A DNA stretch of 61,660 bases from Bacillota bacterium (GTDB taxonomy: Bacteria > Bacillota > UBA994): contig JAGXTJ010000006.1 in assembly GCA_018333655.1 (NCBI GenBank), forward strand, positions 1-61,660, read 5' to 3'. The notes below the pieces were generated by a model. That model was not told the origin of the DNA. It saw only the letters and a list, made by a program, of their open reading frames with translations, and did not search any database. Positions 42,699 to 51,142 of this stretch are shown here, one piece after another. The position numbers and the translations under genes are program-made. Within the stretch, counting starts at the first letter, position 1. Each line of letters opens with the position of its first letter.

Positions 42699-43472
42699 TT
42701 AGCCTCGGGTAAGGGGAGAGAGGGCTACGCCTAGCTCAGTCATGAGCGAGCGAAGGCCACTGGCGAACTCGACCGCCGGCGCACTGTCGCCATGCACACA
42801 AATGGTATCTGCCGCAATAGCCACTTTTTCTCCCGTCAGAGACGTGACACAGCCCGTGGTGAGCAGTTCTCGTACCTGTTCCTTGGCCTCAGTAAAACTG
42901 TGATAAAGTGCCAGAGGATGGCTACGCGGCACCAAGCTACCATCTGCATGGTAGCGTCGGTCGGCAAAGGCCTCGCGCGCGACACAGAGCCCTTCGCTGA
43001 GCCCAGCCTCAATAAGTTTGCCACCGGCAAGACCAACTAGAGTCAGCCCCCCGTCAACTGCGCGTACGGCCCGCGCCACGGCAGAGGCTAAGGTTATATC
43101 GGCGGAAGCGGCATTGTAGAGAGCCCCATGAACTTTAACATGAGTACCCTCTATTTTAAGAGACTTTGCTACACCAAGAAATGCCCCCACTTGGTAGACC
43201 ACGGCATCGTAAACCTCACCGGGAGTGAGTTGCATGGGTCGTCGCCCAAACCCGATTAAGTCAGGATACCCAGGGTGAGCCCCAACACTTAGCTCTTTAG
43301 CTTTAGCCAGGGCTATAGTCTCACGCATAGTGCTAGGGTCGCCAGCGTGAAAGCCACAGGCGATACTAATTGACGAGACGTATGGCATGAGCTCGCGCTC
43401 AAAACCTAGCCGATAAACGCCAAAACCCTCACCCATGTCGCAGTTAAGGTCACATGAAGTCATAGGCATCAC
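42699..43472 (-). CDS. pxpA: 5-oxoprolinase subunit A (LamB/YcsF family)
   Basis: The 257-residue protein opens with DLNCDMGEGFG and contains SISIACGFHAGDPSTM, SVGAHPGYPDLIGFGRR and GTHVKVHGALYN, all typical of PxpA. It is the metal-dependent subunit of the ATP-driven 5-oxoprolinase. GTG 43472 overlaps the iclR stop by 1-4 bases, so the regulator and enzyme are co-translated. An ATG lies three bases further in. Confidence 0.95.
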   Translation of the reverse strand: MMPMTSCDLNCDMGEGFGVYRLGFERELMPYVSSISIACGFHAGDPSTMRETIALAKAKELSVGAHPGYPDLIGFGRRPMQLTPGEVYDAVVYQVGAFLGVAKSLKIEGTHVKVHGALYNAASADITLASAVARAVRAVDGGLTLVGLAGGKLIEAGLSEGLCVAREAFADRRYHADGSLVPRSHPLALYHSFTEAKEQVRELLTTGCVTSLTGEKVAIAADTICVHGDSAPAVEFASGLRSLMTELGVALSPLTRG

Positions 43473-44248
43473 AATTTGCTCTCCTTGGCTACGAAGCCTA
43501 GCTCCTGCGACAAGGCCCTCACCGAGCGCTGCAAGGCTCGGACTAAGTAATCGCGCTTTTCGGGGATAAAGCTTCCTAGAGGGCCGGCAATGCTGATACT
43601 AGCAACTACTCTATCGGTATGATCGCGAACTGGCATGGCTATGGCTGCTGTCCCCTCGTGCAGTTCGCCTAGACTAAGAGTATAGCCCTGCTCTCGCTCC
43701 TGCCTCATCACTTCTTCTAGAGCAGAAGCAGTAGCTGGGGTTGTGGCGGTGACAGCGACAAACTTAAGTTGCGCTACAATTTCGGCCCTCTCGCGCTCTG
43801 GCAAGAAGGCAAGCAAAGCGCGAGGGCACGCGCCAGCATAGAGAGGAGCACGGCGGCCGATGCGAGTGTAGAGGCGCACGGGGTGGCTCGTCTCCCTCTT
43901 TTCAATATAAACACCTTCTAAGCCATCGCGTATCACTAGGTTGACGGCCTGGTCTGCCATCACGGACAGCTCTTCCATGTAGGGGATGGCAGCGGCCCGC
44001 ACATCGAGGCGTTCGGCGACCAAGTTACCTAATTCTAAGAGCTTCATGCCCAGACAGTAGGCCTTGCTCTTGTCGCGCATAAGAAAGCCCTTGTCTTCGA
44101 GCGTGTTAAGCAGACGCAAAGCCGTTGGCTTAGAGAGATCCGCGAGCTCGGCAACCTGTCGCAGGGTCAGACGAGGTCTCTCGACGGTGAATAGTTCGAG
44201 CACCATTAGTCCTTTGGCAAAAGTAGTCGCAATCGCCATGGCAGCCAC
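43469..44248 (-). CDS. IclR-family transcriptional regulator of the pxp operon
   Basis: The 259-residue protein has an N-terminal winged helix (VLELFTVERPRLTLRQVAELADLSKPTALRLLNTLEDKGFL) and a C-terminal effector domain (VNLVIRDGLEGVYIEKRE, GRRAPLYAGACPRALLAFL). It is first in the pxp operon, as kipR is near the kip genes in Bacillus, so it likely autoregulates and represses the operon. Just upstream, around 44262-44287, GGAATCCCGTTACCGATAACAA includes a GTTA-N4-TAAC palindrome, a candidate operator. Confidence 0.92.
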   Translation of the reverse strand: MAAMAIATTFAKGLMVLELFTVERPRLTLRQVAELADLSKPTALRLLNTLEDKGFLMRDKSKAYCLGMKLLELGNLVAERLDVRAAAIPYMEELSVMADQAVNLVIRDGLEGVYIEKRETSHPVRLYTRIGRRAPLYAGACPRALLAFLPERERAEIVAQLKFVAVTATTPATASALEEVMRQEREQGYTLSLGELHEGTAAIAMPVRDHTDRVVASISIAGPLGSFIPEKRDYLVRALQRSVRALSQELGFVAKESKL

Positions 44249-44312
44249 CTCATTTCATTTGTTGGAATCCCGTTACCGATAACAACACTTACTTCGTGCC
44301 GCGTGGAAAAAA

Positions 44313-44355
44313 TCCTGCTTTGCTACCGCAAATATAGCGCGACAGCAAAGCAGGA
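44313..44355 (-). terminator. Intrinsic terminator after the DprA-like gene
   Basis: On the minus strand TCCTGCTTTGCT and AGCAAAGCAGGA form a 12-bp stem followed by TTTTTT. It lies between the DprA-like stop and iclR. Confidence 0.93.
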
Positions 44356-44378
44356 GATACGATAATGTCCTAGAATAG

Positions 44379-44936
44379 TCAGCTAGAGATGTGTTGCCCG
44401 ATATGGCTCCTTAGCTCCACCAGCTCTGGTTGCCACCATGTAGTGCGCCGTACTGGCGCTAGCGCACAGTCGATTTCCCGCGCACTATTCAAGCGGTAGA
44501 TAGGCCGCCCTAACTGTTGACAGAATGCTAACATCCAAGCCGTACCTCCCGCGATATGGGTGCTGTCAGAGACGACGATGGCCGCATCACAGTAAAGAGC
44601 CATGAGGAAATTGCGCTCTATGAGTCTTCGCCGCAAACTATTAACATCTTGGCAGGGCGTGGCGAAAGGTGTGACAAGTACTCCGCCCGCCGCTCGCAAC
44701 TCTGCCGCTAGCGCCCAATTGCCACGGGGGTAGACTTGCTCTTGGCGAGAAGTAGGTAAAACGGCCACTGTTTTGCCTTGGGCGCGCACGGCCCCCGTTA
44801 GCGCCGCCGTATCGATCCCCTTGGCTAGGCCAGACATCACCACACAGCCATGGGCGGCCAAACCCTCGCCTAGCTGGTAGGCGATCTCGCTTTCTTTGCT
44901 CGAACATGCTCGACTGCCTATCACTGCAATCAGCAC
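44379..44936 (-). CDS. DprA/Smf-like single-domain protein
   Basis: The 185-residue protein matches the Rossmann (SLOG-type) core of DprA: IAVIGSRACSSKESEIAYQLGEGLAAHGCVVMSGLAKGIDTAALTGAV, then KTVAVLPTSRQEQVYPRGNWAL and LRRRLIERNFLMALYCDAAIVVSDS. It lacks the SAM-like N-terminal and winged C-terminal domains of full DprA (about 360 residues). The expected loop SGxA (SGLA) and RN (ERN) are kept. Full DprA loads RecA on incoming DNA; this short form may have another role such as nucleotide-derivative sensing. The start is uncertain (GTG 44936 or 44945). Confidence 0.8.
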   Translation of the reverse strand: MLIAVIGSRACSSKESEIAYQLGEGLAAHGCVVMSGLAKGIDTAALTGAVRAQGKTVAVLPTSRQEQVYPRGNWALAAELRAAGGVLVTPFATPCQDVNSLRRRLIERNFLMALYCDAAIVVSDSTHIAGGTAWMLAFCQQLGRPIYRLNSAREIDCALAPVRRTTWWQPELVELRSHIGQHISS

Positions 44937-45012
44937 CGTGCACACCCCCTATCCCTGTAACACATATCTTATACCAAACATGCGTTCGTTGCAATTAATC
45001 GGAGGTGTCAAC

Positions 45013-45426
45013 ATGCAAGTAGTTATTCTTGATTTAGGCAAAGACTCATACGCCATTGAAGCCTTGGCCGTCCAAGAAATTCTTCGCAAACCTGCGGTCG
45101 TGACTGTACCCGAGGCGCCGCCCTATGTGCTTGGCATTATAGATTTCCGGGGGCGGAGCATACCCCTTATTCACCTCGGGCGCTTGCTGTCACTGCCTAC
45201 TGCCGGCGAGGGCTTGCGCGCCATTGTCCTAGAAGAAGAGGGGCACACCGCCGCCTTCTTAGTTGATGACGTCAGCGATGTCATCAATATCCCGGATCAC
45301 GCTTTTGACCAAGTGCCGGCAGCCATTGAAGGCATGAGCTCGGTACCAAAAGCCGTAGCCAGACTTAAAGACCGCATGGTTATCGTTATCGACCCCGTGA
45401 AGTTGCTGCTCAATCTGCGCCGTTAA
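45013..45426 (+). CDS. CheW-like protein
   Basis: A 137-residue single CheW domain: VVILDLGKDSYAIEALAVQEILRKPAVVTVPEAPPYVLGIIDFRGRSIPLIHLGRLL, then FLVDDVSDVINI and RLKDRMVIVIDPVKLL. CheW links chemoreceptors to CheA. No CheA, receptor or flagellar gene is near, so it may be an orphan coupling protein. ATG 45013 follows GGAGG by 8 bases. It is divergent from the DprA-like gene. Confidence 0.93.
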   Translation: MQVVILDLGKDSYAIEALAVQEILRKPAVVTVPEAPPYVLGIIDFRGRSIPLIHLGRLLSLPTAGEGLRAIVLEEEGHTAAFLVDDVSDVINIPDHAFDQVPAAIEGMSSVPKAVARLKDRMVIVIDPVKLLLNLRR

Positions 45427-45468
45427 CGAATAGTAGCAAGCACTTTCTACAACGGCGCCCGCTTCTCT

Positions 45469-46587
45469 TTACAAGCTACTTTTTAGACCGTCTTTCTCGC
45501 AGATAAGCCCCCTGATCTCAGCCAAGACTTGCTCCCGCCGTGCGTCAACTTGCGAAAAATCCATGTGCGGCACATAGTAAGTCTCTAGTTCATCATGCAG
45601 CGCCTTTGCCCGAGCCAAGAATGCGATGGCTTGAGCTAGGGCGCGTTTGCTTTCCGCGTCGACGTAAGCCATATCGGCACGCAGGGCTGCTAGACGAGTG
45701 GACTCCACTACTGCTCCTAGAACTTCATGACCACCTGATGGAGCTTGGTAAGAATGAGCTTCTCTGCTGGTAACTATAGCTAAGGATAGTTGCGGTATGA
45801 CTAAATGTTCGACCACATCAGGCCGCATCACACAGTGGTAAGACTCCACGGTTAAACCGCTGCACAGTGCTCTACGACGCAGTAAATCAACTACGTATTC
45901 CGCACCTGTGCCAGGTTCGCCTAGAAGAACGACATGACGATTACAGTTTGCGGTGACCGAGGGCAGAAAATTGATCGGTCCGATGGGGGTGAGGGCGGTA
46001 GCAAAAAGATGCCGCTCTCTAGACCCCTGTACAAAGACCCTCTGCGGAAAGTGCTCGGCCTGTATAGTCGCCGCCACCTCGTTTAGTCGCGCTATATTAA
46101 TAGCGCCTGTGTCCACAAAGTAACTCTGATAGTCATCATAGTAGTTGCGTGCTACCCTTAAAAAACTATAGGCTTTGCGAAATGACCGAGAAATCTCAGT
46201 AGTTATGCCCGTAATATTGTCACGGTGTTTGCGCAGTGAGGGTGTATGCCAGTACTCACCTAAATTGATGATTTCATCGACCACCCCTGGTAGTTTGGGG
46301 TCTACGACATGCGGCGATGTCCCGTCTAGAACACTGATGCCGTAGGCCGGGAAAGAAATCCCATCAAGGGAGTGGTAGTCGGCAGAACAATGGTGAAACT
46401 CCGTCTCAGAAATCTCATACTGTAACTCGGCCGCAATTCGCTTCATAAAGCTGCTTTTTCCCGAGCCAGGACCACCCTTAAGGACAAAAGTTTTGGTATT
46501 GTGCCCGCCACCAACGTAGTCGTAAAACGAAAAAAACCCACTAGGAGTGTTTCCCCCCGGGAAAAAATGCCTACCCACCAGTGTCAT
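45469..46587 (-). CDS. Tandem P-loop NTPase of unknown function (PRK06851-like)
   Basis: The 372-residue protein has an N-terminal NTPase domain with Walker A GGPGSGKSSFM (about 38-48) and a second, degenerate half with GEPGTGAEYVVDLL (about 220-233). Between them lies RVFVQGSRERHLFATALTPIGPINFLPS, and the C-terminus is helical. This is the outline of the PRK06851 group common in spore-forming Bacillota, with no assigned function. Substrate unknown. ATG 46587 with GGAGG 7 bases upstream is preferred. Convergent with cheW. Confidence 0.8.
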   Translation of the reverse strand: MTLVGRHFFPGGNTPSGFFSFYDYVGGGHNTKTFVLKGGPGSGKSSFMKRIAAELQYEISETEFHHCSADYHSLDGISFPAYGISVLDGTSPHVVDPKLPGVVDEIINLGEYWHTPSLRKHRDNITGITTEISRSFRKAYSFLRVARNYYDDYQSYFVDTGAINIARLNEVAATIQAEHFPQRVFVQGSRERHLFATALTPIGPINFLPSVTANCNRHVVLLGEPGTGAEYVVDLLRRRALCSGLTVESYHCVMRPDVVEHLVIPQLSLAIVTSREAHSYQAPSGGHEVLGAVVESTRLAALRADMAYVDAESKRALAQAIAFLARAKALHDELETYYVPHMDFSQVDARREQVLAEIRGLICEKDGLKSSL

Positions 46588-46679
46588 CCCCTCGCCTCCC
46601 ATGCTCAATCTTACTCATATTATGTGCAAGACGAGGAGGACGCCACTAACTAGTAGACAGTGCGCCGAGCCCTACTGCC

Positions 46680-47306
46680 TCAGTGATGCAGGTGGCAGGT
46701 GGAGTTGACCGTCCGGACTTGCCATCTACGTGAACCGTGCAGGTATTCCAGGAGCGAAAAAGATGTATTGCCCACCATGAGAGCCGAATTGAAAGCAAAA
46801 AGCTCTGGCGGAGCCGACATAGCGTGCGCAATTATGGTACGCACACAGCCGCCATGCGTAAACAAGGCGATAGTGCCCCTAGTGTGCTCTTTAACTACAT
46901 GCTCAAGGGCTGCTGAAGTACGTTGGTATAGGTCCCAGTAGGATTCCCCCTGGGGTCGGCGCGTATGGAGGCCATCTTCGCGCAACTGCTGACAGAGCTC
47001 TGGGTCTGCTAACTTGCACTGTTCGCTCGTCAAACCCTGCCACGTACCCACATTTATCTCCATCAAGCCAGGCAGCAGGGTCAGCCTGGCTGGCTGCTTC
47101 TCGGCTACTAACTCGGCCGTTTTTAGCGCACGAGCGAGCGGACTGCTGTAGATATGGTCAATAGTGTAGCGCTGGCTGAGCCAAGTGCCGAGCTGCTCTG
47201 CTTGCTTTACGCCAGTTTCATTCAAGGGAATATCCAGATGTCCCTGCAAGATATTGTTTTTATTGTGATCGGTTTCTCCATGTCTGACGACAATAATTCT
47301 TAGCAT
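46680..47306 (-). CDS. Histidine phosphatase family protein
   Basis: The 208-residue protein opens with the catalytic RHGE motif (IIVVRHGETDHNKNNILQGHLDIPLNETG), has SSPLARALKTAE, EINVGTWQG and the second His in LFTHGGCVRTII. It is a phosphoglycerate mutase-like phosphatase; GpmB-, CobC- or broad-range activity cannot be told apart. It is a single gene between the NTPase and the peptidase. Confidence 0.93.
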   Translation of the reverse strand: MLRIIVVRHGETDHNKNNILQGHLDIPLNETGVKQAEQLGTWLSQRYTIDHIYSSPLARALKTAELVAEKQPARLTLLPGLMEINVGTWQGLTSEQCKLADPELCQQLREDGLHTRRPQGESYWDLYQRTSAALEHVVKEHTRGTIALFTHGGCVRTIIAHAMSAPPELFAFNSALMVGNTSFSLLEYLHGSRRWQVRTVNSTCHLHH

Positions 47307-47378
47307 TGTGCACCTCCGCCGTAACTTGAACCACTACCTACTCTAGCAGATTTGCACATGAAGATAAAGACAAGCTCA

Positions 47379-48515
47379 CTACTGCCCAATTTGTTCTAAG
47401 AGACCAATGAGCAAAGCCGTTCTCTCGGCCAAATGGGGAATGGATACCTGCTCATAGAGTGCATGCGCCCCGTCGCCAACTGCTCCGAGGCCATCAAGAG
47501 TTGGTATGCCGAGGGCCGCCGTAAAGTTGCCATCGCTGCCGCCACCGGCGCTCCCCTCAGACAGGGTTATGCCTAATGACGTAGCGACCGACTGGGCTGC
47601 GGCATAGAGCATGGCAATGCCTACACTTCTATCCATGGGTGGACGATTGAGACCGCCCGTAATGGTGACTGTAGTGCCCGGGGTATCGGCTACACGCCCC
47701 AAAATTTGGGGGATAACTCTCTCTGCTTCCGCCATAGTAGAAACACGGAGATCAACATGGGCCTCGGCTAAAGCGGCCACCACATTAGCGCGCGTTCCAC
47801 CGGACACGACACCCACGTTGACCGTGGTGCCCTGTGCCATATCGGTCATAGCGTGTAGGGCGATTACTTGCTTGGCTAGCTCTAGAACAGCCGAGGCGCC
47901 TTTCTCTGGGGCAGAGCCAGAATGAGCGGCGACGCCCTCTATTCTGATGTGAAAATCACCCACGCCTTTCCGTGCCGTCTTTAGTGCACCACTTACGGCC
48001 ATGGCAGGCTCAAGAACTAGCACAGCGGTGCTCTTCTTAGCCTCTCGCTCAATTATGGGCCGCGAGACGGGGCTGCCGACTTCTTCATCAGACGTAAAGA
48101 GGGCGACTACTTTTTTCTGCAGTGGCCAACCTTGCCAGAAGAGATGAGAAAGGGCAAAGAGAGTGATTACTGCTCCCGCCTTCATGTCGTAAATACCTGG
48201 CCCAAAAGCTAGGTCACCTTGAACGCGAAAGGGCCGGCGGGCGATTTCGCCCTTGTCCCACACTGTATCGAGGTGGCAGAGGATGAGAATTTGCTGCTCT
48301 CCACTCCCCCATGTCGCGCGCAGTTGATTACCACTCCCCTCACTGTGCATGACTTCTGCCAACCCGCCCCGCTCTGTCACAACCCCCCTGAGCCACTCTA
48401 CCAGGGCGTCACAGGCTTCCTTGTCGTGTGAGGGAGACTCGTATTCCACCATGGTTTTTAGCAACTCTAACATCTCGGGCAACTGCGACTTAATTTGCGA
48501 AAGCATAGCCATCAT
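47379..48515 (-). CDS. M20-family metallopeptidase (glutamate carboxypeptidase-like)
   Basis: The 378-residue protein binds two zinc ions: LCHLDTVWD, GPGIYDMKAG, FTSDEEVGSP with the catalytic Glu-Glu, and the later His in GDGAHALYE. The dimerisation domain lies in the middle (about 180-290). The pattern is closest to carboxypeptidase G2-type enzymes that release C-terminal glutamate, which would suit the glutamate-related genes nearby. Several in-frame starts exist (48515, 48512, 48506) with AGAAGGG before them. Confidence 0.93.
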   Translation of the reverse strand: MMAMLSQIKSQLPEMLELLKTMVEYESPSHDKEACDALVEWLRGVVTERGGLAEVMHSEGSGNQLRATWGSGEQQILILCHLDTVWDKGEIARRPFRVQGDLAFGPGIYDMKAGAVITLFALSHLFWQGWPLQKKVVALFTSDEEVGSPVSRPIIEREAKKSTAVLVLEPAMAVSGALKTARKGVGDFHIRIEGVAAHSGSAPEKGASAVLELAKQVIALHAMTDMAQGTTVNVGVVSGGTRANVVAALAEAHVDLRVSTMAEAERVIPQILGRVADTPGTTVTITGGLNRPPMDRSVGIAMLYAAAQSVATSLGITLSEGSAGGGSDGNFTAALGIPTLDGLGAVGDGAHALYEQVSIPHLAERTALLIGLLEQIGQ

Positions 48516-48689
48516 CCCTTCTACTTGATGTAGTACAAACTTCCCCTAATCTACACTCTAGGGGCGATAAAAATTGCCAACTCGAGTTTGTGAAGTAAGA
48601 TTGCTAGGACGGGCAGGATATCGCTTCCCCACAGCGAATTTTTGCAACGATAGCATTACAGTCGAATTCGGGAAACGAGGGATTGTTTT

Positions 48690-49934
48690 TTGAAAGTCAG
48701 AATATTTATCGTCCTCATGGCCGTAGCATTCTTAGCTGGATACCTGACTCTCAAGCAGAAGCAAAGCCACGATACTAGAGCGGACATTGAGTTTGCGGCC
48801 GGTGTCGAGGCAACCGTTACAACGGTTATGCAGAGCAAAGAGGAAGTGAGCATCTGGAGGCACGGCGATAGACTGGCCTATGAGGCTAACGGTCGAGTAG
48901 GCCTAGTCGCGCCGAGGGGCAAAGGGCAGCGCATCTATACTGCCAGTCAAGGGCAATTTGTGAGCGGGTCTTTGTCCTATGTCATCACTCGCGATGGCGG
49001 CGGTATCTATGTGCACACTCGCCGCGGTTCTTTTCTCTTGCCTAATTCTGCTGGCGAGAAACCCCCCTTTGGACACTTATGGTCTAACGGCCTCTTGTAC
49101 TACACACTTTCTACCGAGGAAGCTGCCCATGAGGCCTTCCTTGGGCTGTTCGTTTACAATCCCGAGACCCAGACTAACACGGAACTTTTGGCTGGACAGG
49201 AGGGGTACAGCGCCACTTCCCTTGCTATGTCGCCCGCCGAAAATGAGCTTATGTTAATCTTGCGCCCGAGTTTTAGGACAGGGGAATTACCTCTGCCGTC
49301 ACATGTTTGGATTTACGACCTCGTTCTGCAGAAGGGCGAGCGCGTAGAAGTCCCGCTTTCTTCGAGCGACGAGGCCGGCAGGCCCAACTTAAGCGGCCCC
49401 TTAACTTGGGCGAGCGATAGCCTTGTAGCTGTAGGTCTAAGGAGCACCACAGATGATTCCTTTGCGGGGACGGCAGTGTATAGCTACAACGACGGCGAAC
49501 TACGCTTAGCACGCGTTTTGCCCGACAAGCTGACCGTCATGGCTGTGATACAAGGAAGCAATCTCTTAGTACTTACTGAACTGCTGGGTATTGCGGGTGA
49601 TGGCTCCTTCATAGAGCGTCAAATTTGGCTGTACGACCCTGCGACCGACCAGCTGACCACACTGATAGACCCGCCAAGTGGGCATAGTGTGGCGAGCGCC
49701 GCTTATCATGAGGCGAGCGGCTCCCTATTTCTGCTGCGGCAGACACTGCAGGAGGGCGAGGAACTAAGCCTAACCATCGGCTCTTTTGTCGACGCTAGCG
49801 GGAGGGAGACTCCCCTCTTCACGGCCCACGGCAAAGTCACCGAGGCTGTGTGGGTAGGCCACACCCTCTATGTCGTGATGGTAAAGCCCGAAGAGGGTTA
49901 CAGATTAAAACGCATCACCTTCCCACGGCCTTAG
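48690..49934 (+). CDS. Exported or membrane-anchored beta-propeller-like hypothetical protein
   Basis: The 414-residue protein has an N-terminal helix (KVRIFIVLMAVAFLAGYLTL) and a long strand-rich part with repeated motifs ending in W-x-Y-D or L-x-Y elements (HVWIYDLVLQKGERVEV, TAVYSYNDGELRLARV, QIWLYDPATDQLTTL). This looks like a beta propeller related to the lipoprotein at 38676, but without a lipobox. Start is TTG 48690 with GAGGGA upstream. Function unknown. It is divergent from the M20 peptidase. Confidence 0.7.
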   Translation: MKVRIFIVLMAVAFLAGYLTLKQKQSHDTRADIEFAAGVEATVTTVMQSKEEVSIWRHGDRLAYEANGRVGLVAPRGKGQRIYTASQGQFVSGSLSYVITRDGGGIYVHTRRGSFLLPNSAGEKPPFGHLWSNGLLYYTLSTEEAAHEAFLGLFVYNPETQTNTELLAGQEGYSATSLAMSPAENELMLILRPSFRTGELPLPSHVWIYDLVLQKGERVEVPLSSSDEAGRPNLSGPLTWASDSLVAVGLRSTTDDSFAGTAVYSYNDGELRLARVLPDKLTVMAVIQGSNLLVLTELLGIAGDGSFIERQIWLYDPATDQLTTLIDPPSGHSVASAAYHEASGSLFLLRQTLQEGEELSLTIGSFVDASGRETPLFTAHGKVTEAVWVGHTLYVVMVKPEEGYRLKRITFPRP

Positions 49935-49954
49935 GGCGTCAGGCTAGACCGGCC

Positions 49955-50986
49955 CTAACGCTGCAGACCCCGCGCCATGTGCGCTGGAACGGGCAGGACC
50001 GCATTAAGAGCGGCAGCGGCCTTTATCGCCCAGTGGGGGTCAGAGAGCAAGGCACGACCTACAGCAACCAAATCACAGTAGCCTTCCCGCAGGGCGAACT
50101 CCGCGAAATCTGGTGACTTGAGCAGTCCCACTCCAATAACTGGCAAGGGTACTGCTTTTTTTACAGCTTGTGCGAAGGGCAGTTGATAACCCGGCCACAC
50201 TTCAGGCTGTGCAGGCAAATTGCCACCACTGCTAATATGTAGCAAGCTGATGCCTGCCTGGTACAAATCGTGACATACCTCGCCGAGTTCGCCTAGAGAA
50301 TAGCCAAGGTCACTGTATTCACTCCCCGATAGCCGCACCGCCAAAACTACCTCTGGGGGGATAGAAGCACGGCAGGCGGCCACTACTTCTAACAAGAAGC
50401 GCCTGCGATTTTCGGCACTTCCTCCATACTGGTCATCCCTTAAATTAGATAGCGGCGACAAAAATTCGTGTATCAAGTAGCCATGTGCACCATGAATCTC
50501 AAGCACTTTGAAGCCCGCGTCGACAGCTCGCCGAGCCGCCTCGGCGAAAGCATGCACTATGTCCTTGATTTCCTCTGTAGACAGCTCCTCTGGCAGGCCC
50601 ATCTCCGCAGAAAAGGCTAGACGTGTTGGCGCGACTCGACGTTGTACTCCTTTGCCCGCCTTGCGGCCAGCATGCGCCAATTGAATACCGGGCACCGCAC
50701 CGTGCTCACTTACGGCCTGCGCCAGCCTTGTTAAGCCTGCCACCTGGTCGTCTGCCCACAGGCCAAGATCCGCGAGCGAAATACGTCCGTCCGCCAAAAT
50801 GGCCGTCGCTTCGACAATTACGAGTCCCACACCACCTAGGGAGCGAGCTCCATAATGGGCTAAGTGGTAGGCTTTGACCTGCCCACATTCGTCAGACGCA
50901 TACTGACACATGGGCGGCATCACCACCCGGTTGCGCAATGAGACGCCTTGAATAGCTAGGGGGCTAAACAAGAGAGAAGTGTTCAT
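49955..50986 (-). CDS. Old yellow enzyme family NADH:flavin oxidoreductase (YqjM-like)
   Basis: The 343-residue FMN-dependent TIM barrel reduces activated alkenes with NAD(P)H. It opens FSPLAIQGVSLRNRVVMPPMCQYAS, with the YqjM-type Cys in PPMCQY, QLAHAGRKAG (substrate-binding His), EIHGAHGYLIHEFLSPLSNLRDDQYGGS and VGRALLSDPHW. No [4Fe-4S] extension, so it is the short class. It stands alone between divergent and co-directional genes. Confidence 0.95.
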   Translation of the reverse strand: MNTSLLFSPLAIQGVSLRNRVVMPPMCQYASDECGQVKAYHLAHYGARSLGGVGLVIVEATAILADGRISLADLGLWADDQVAGLTRLAQAVSEHGAVPGIQLAHAGRKAGKGVQRRVAPTRLAFSAEMGLPEELSTEEIKDIVHAFAEAARRAVDAGFKVLEIHGAHGYLIHEFLSPLSNLRDDQYGGSAENRRRFLLEVVAACRASIPPEVVLAVRLSGSEYSDLGYSLGELGEVCHDLYQAGISLLHISSGGNLPAQPEVWPGYQLPFAQAVKKAVPLPVIGVGLLKSPDFAEFALREGYCDLVAVGRALLSDPHWAIKAAAALNAVLPVPAHMARGLQR

Positions 50987-51072
50987 TTGACGCCCACCCT
51001 TCCTATCAAAATAGATATGCGGAATAATTCAACAAGCAAGCGGTAAATCCTGCAAGCCACAAGAGCCCTGTT

Positions 51073-51119
51073 AGTGCAAAAGGGCCGGCACCGCGACGCG
51101 CGGCACCGACCCTAGCACT
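51073..51119 (-). terminator. Long hairpin after gltS
   Basis: AGTGC/GCACT, GGG/CCC, CGG/CCG and CCGCG/CGCGG pair in register to form a long interrupted stem. It lies 23 bp after the gltS stop on the minus strand and follows with TTTTGCACT on that strand. I read it as a terminator, though the T-run is inside the stem. Confidence 0.65.
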
Positions 51120-51142
51120 TTCTTGCGTGCAGATGATAGTTT

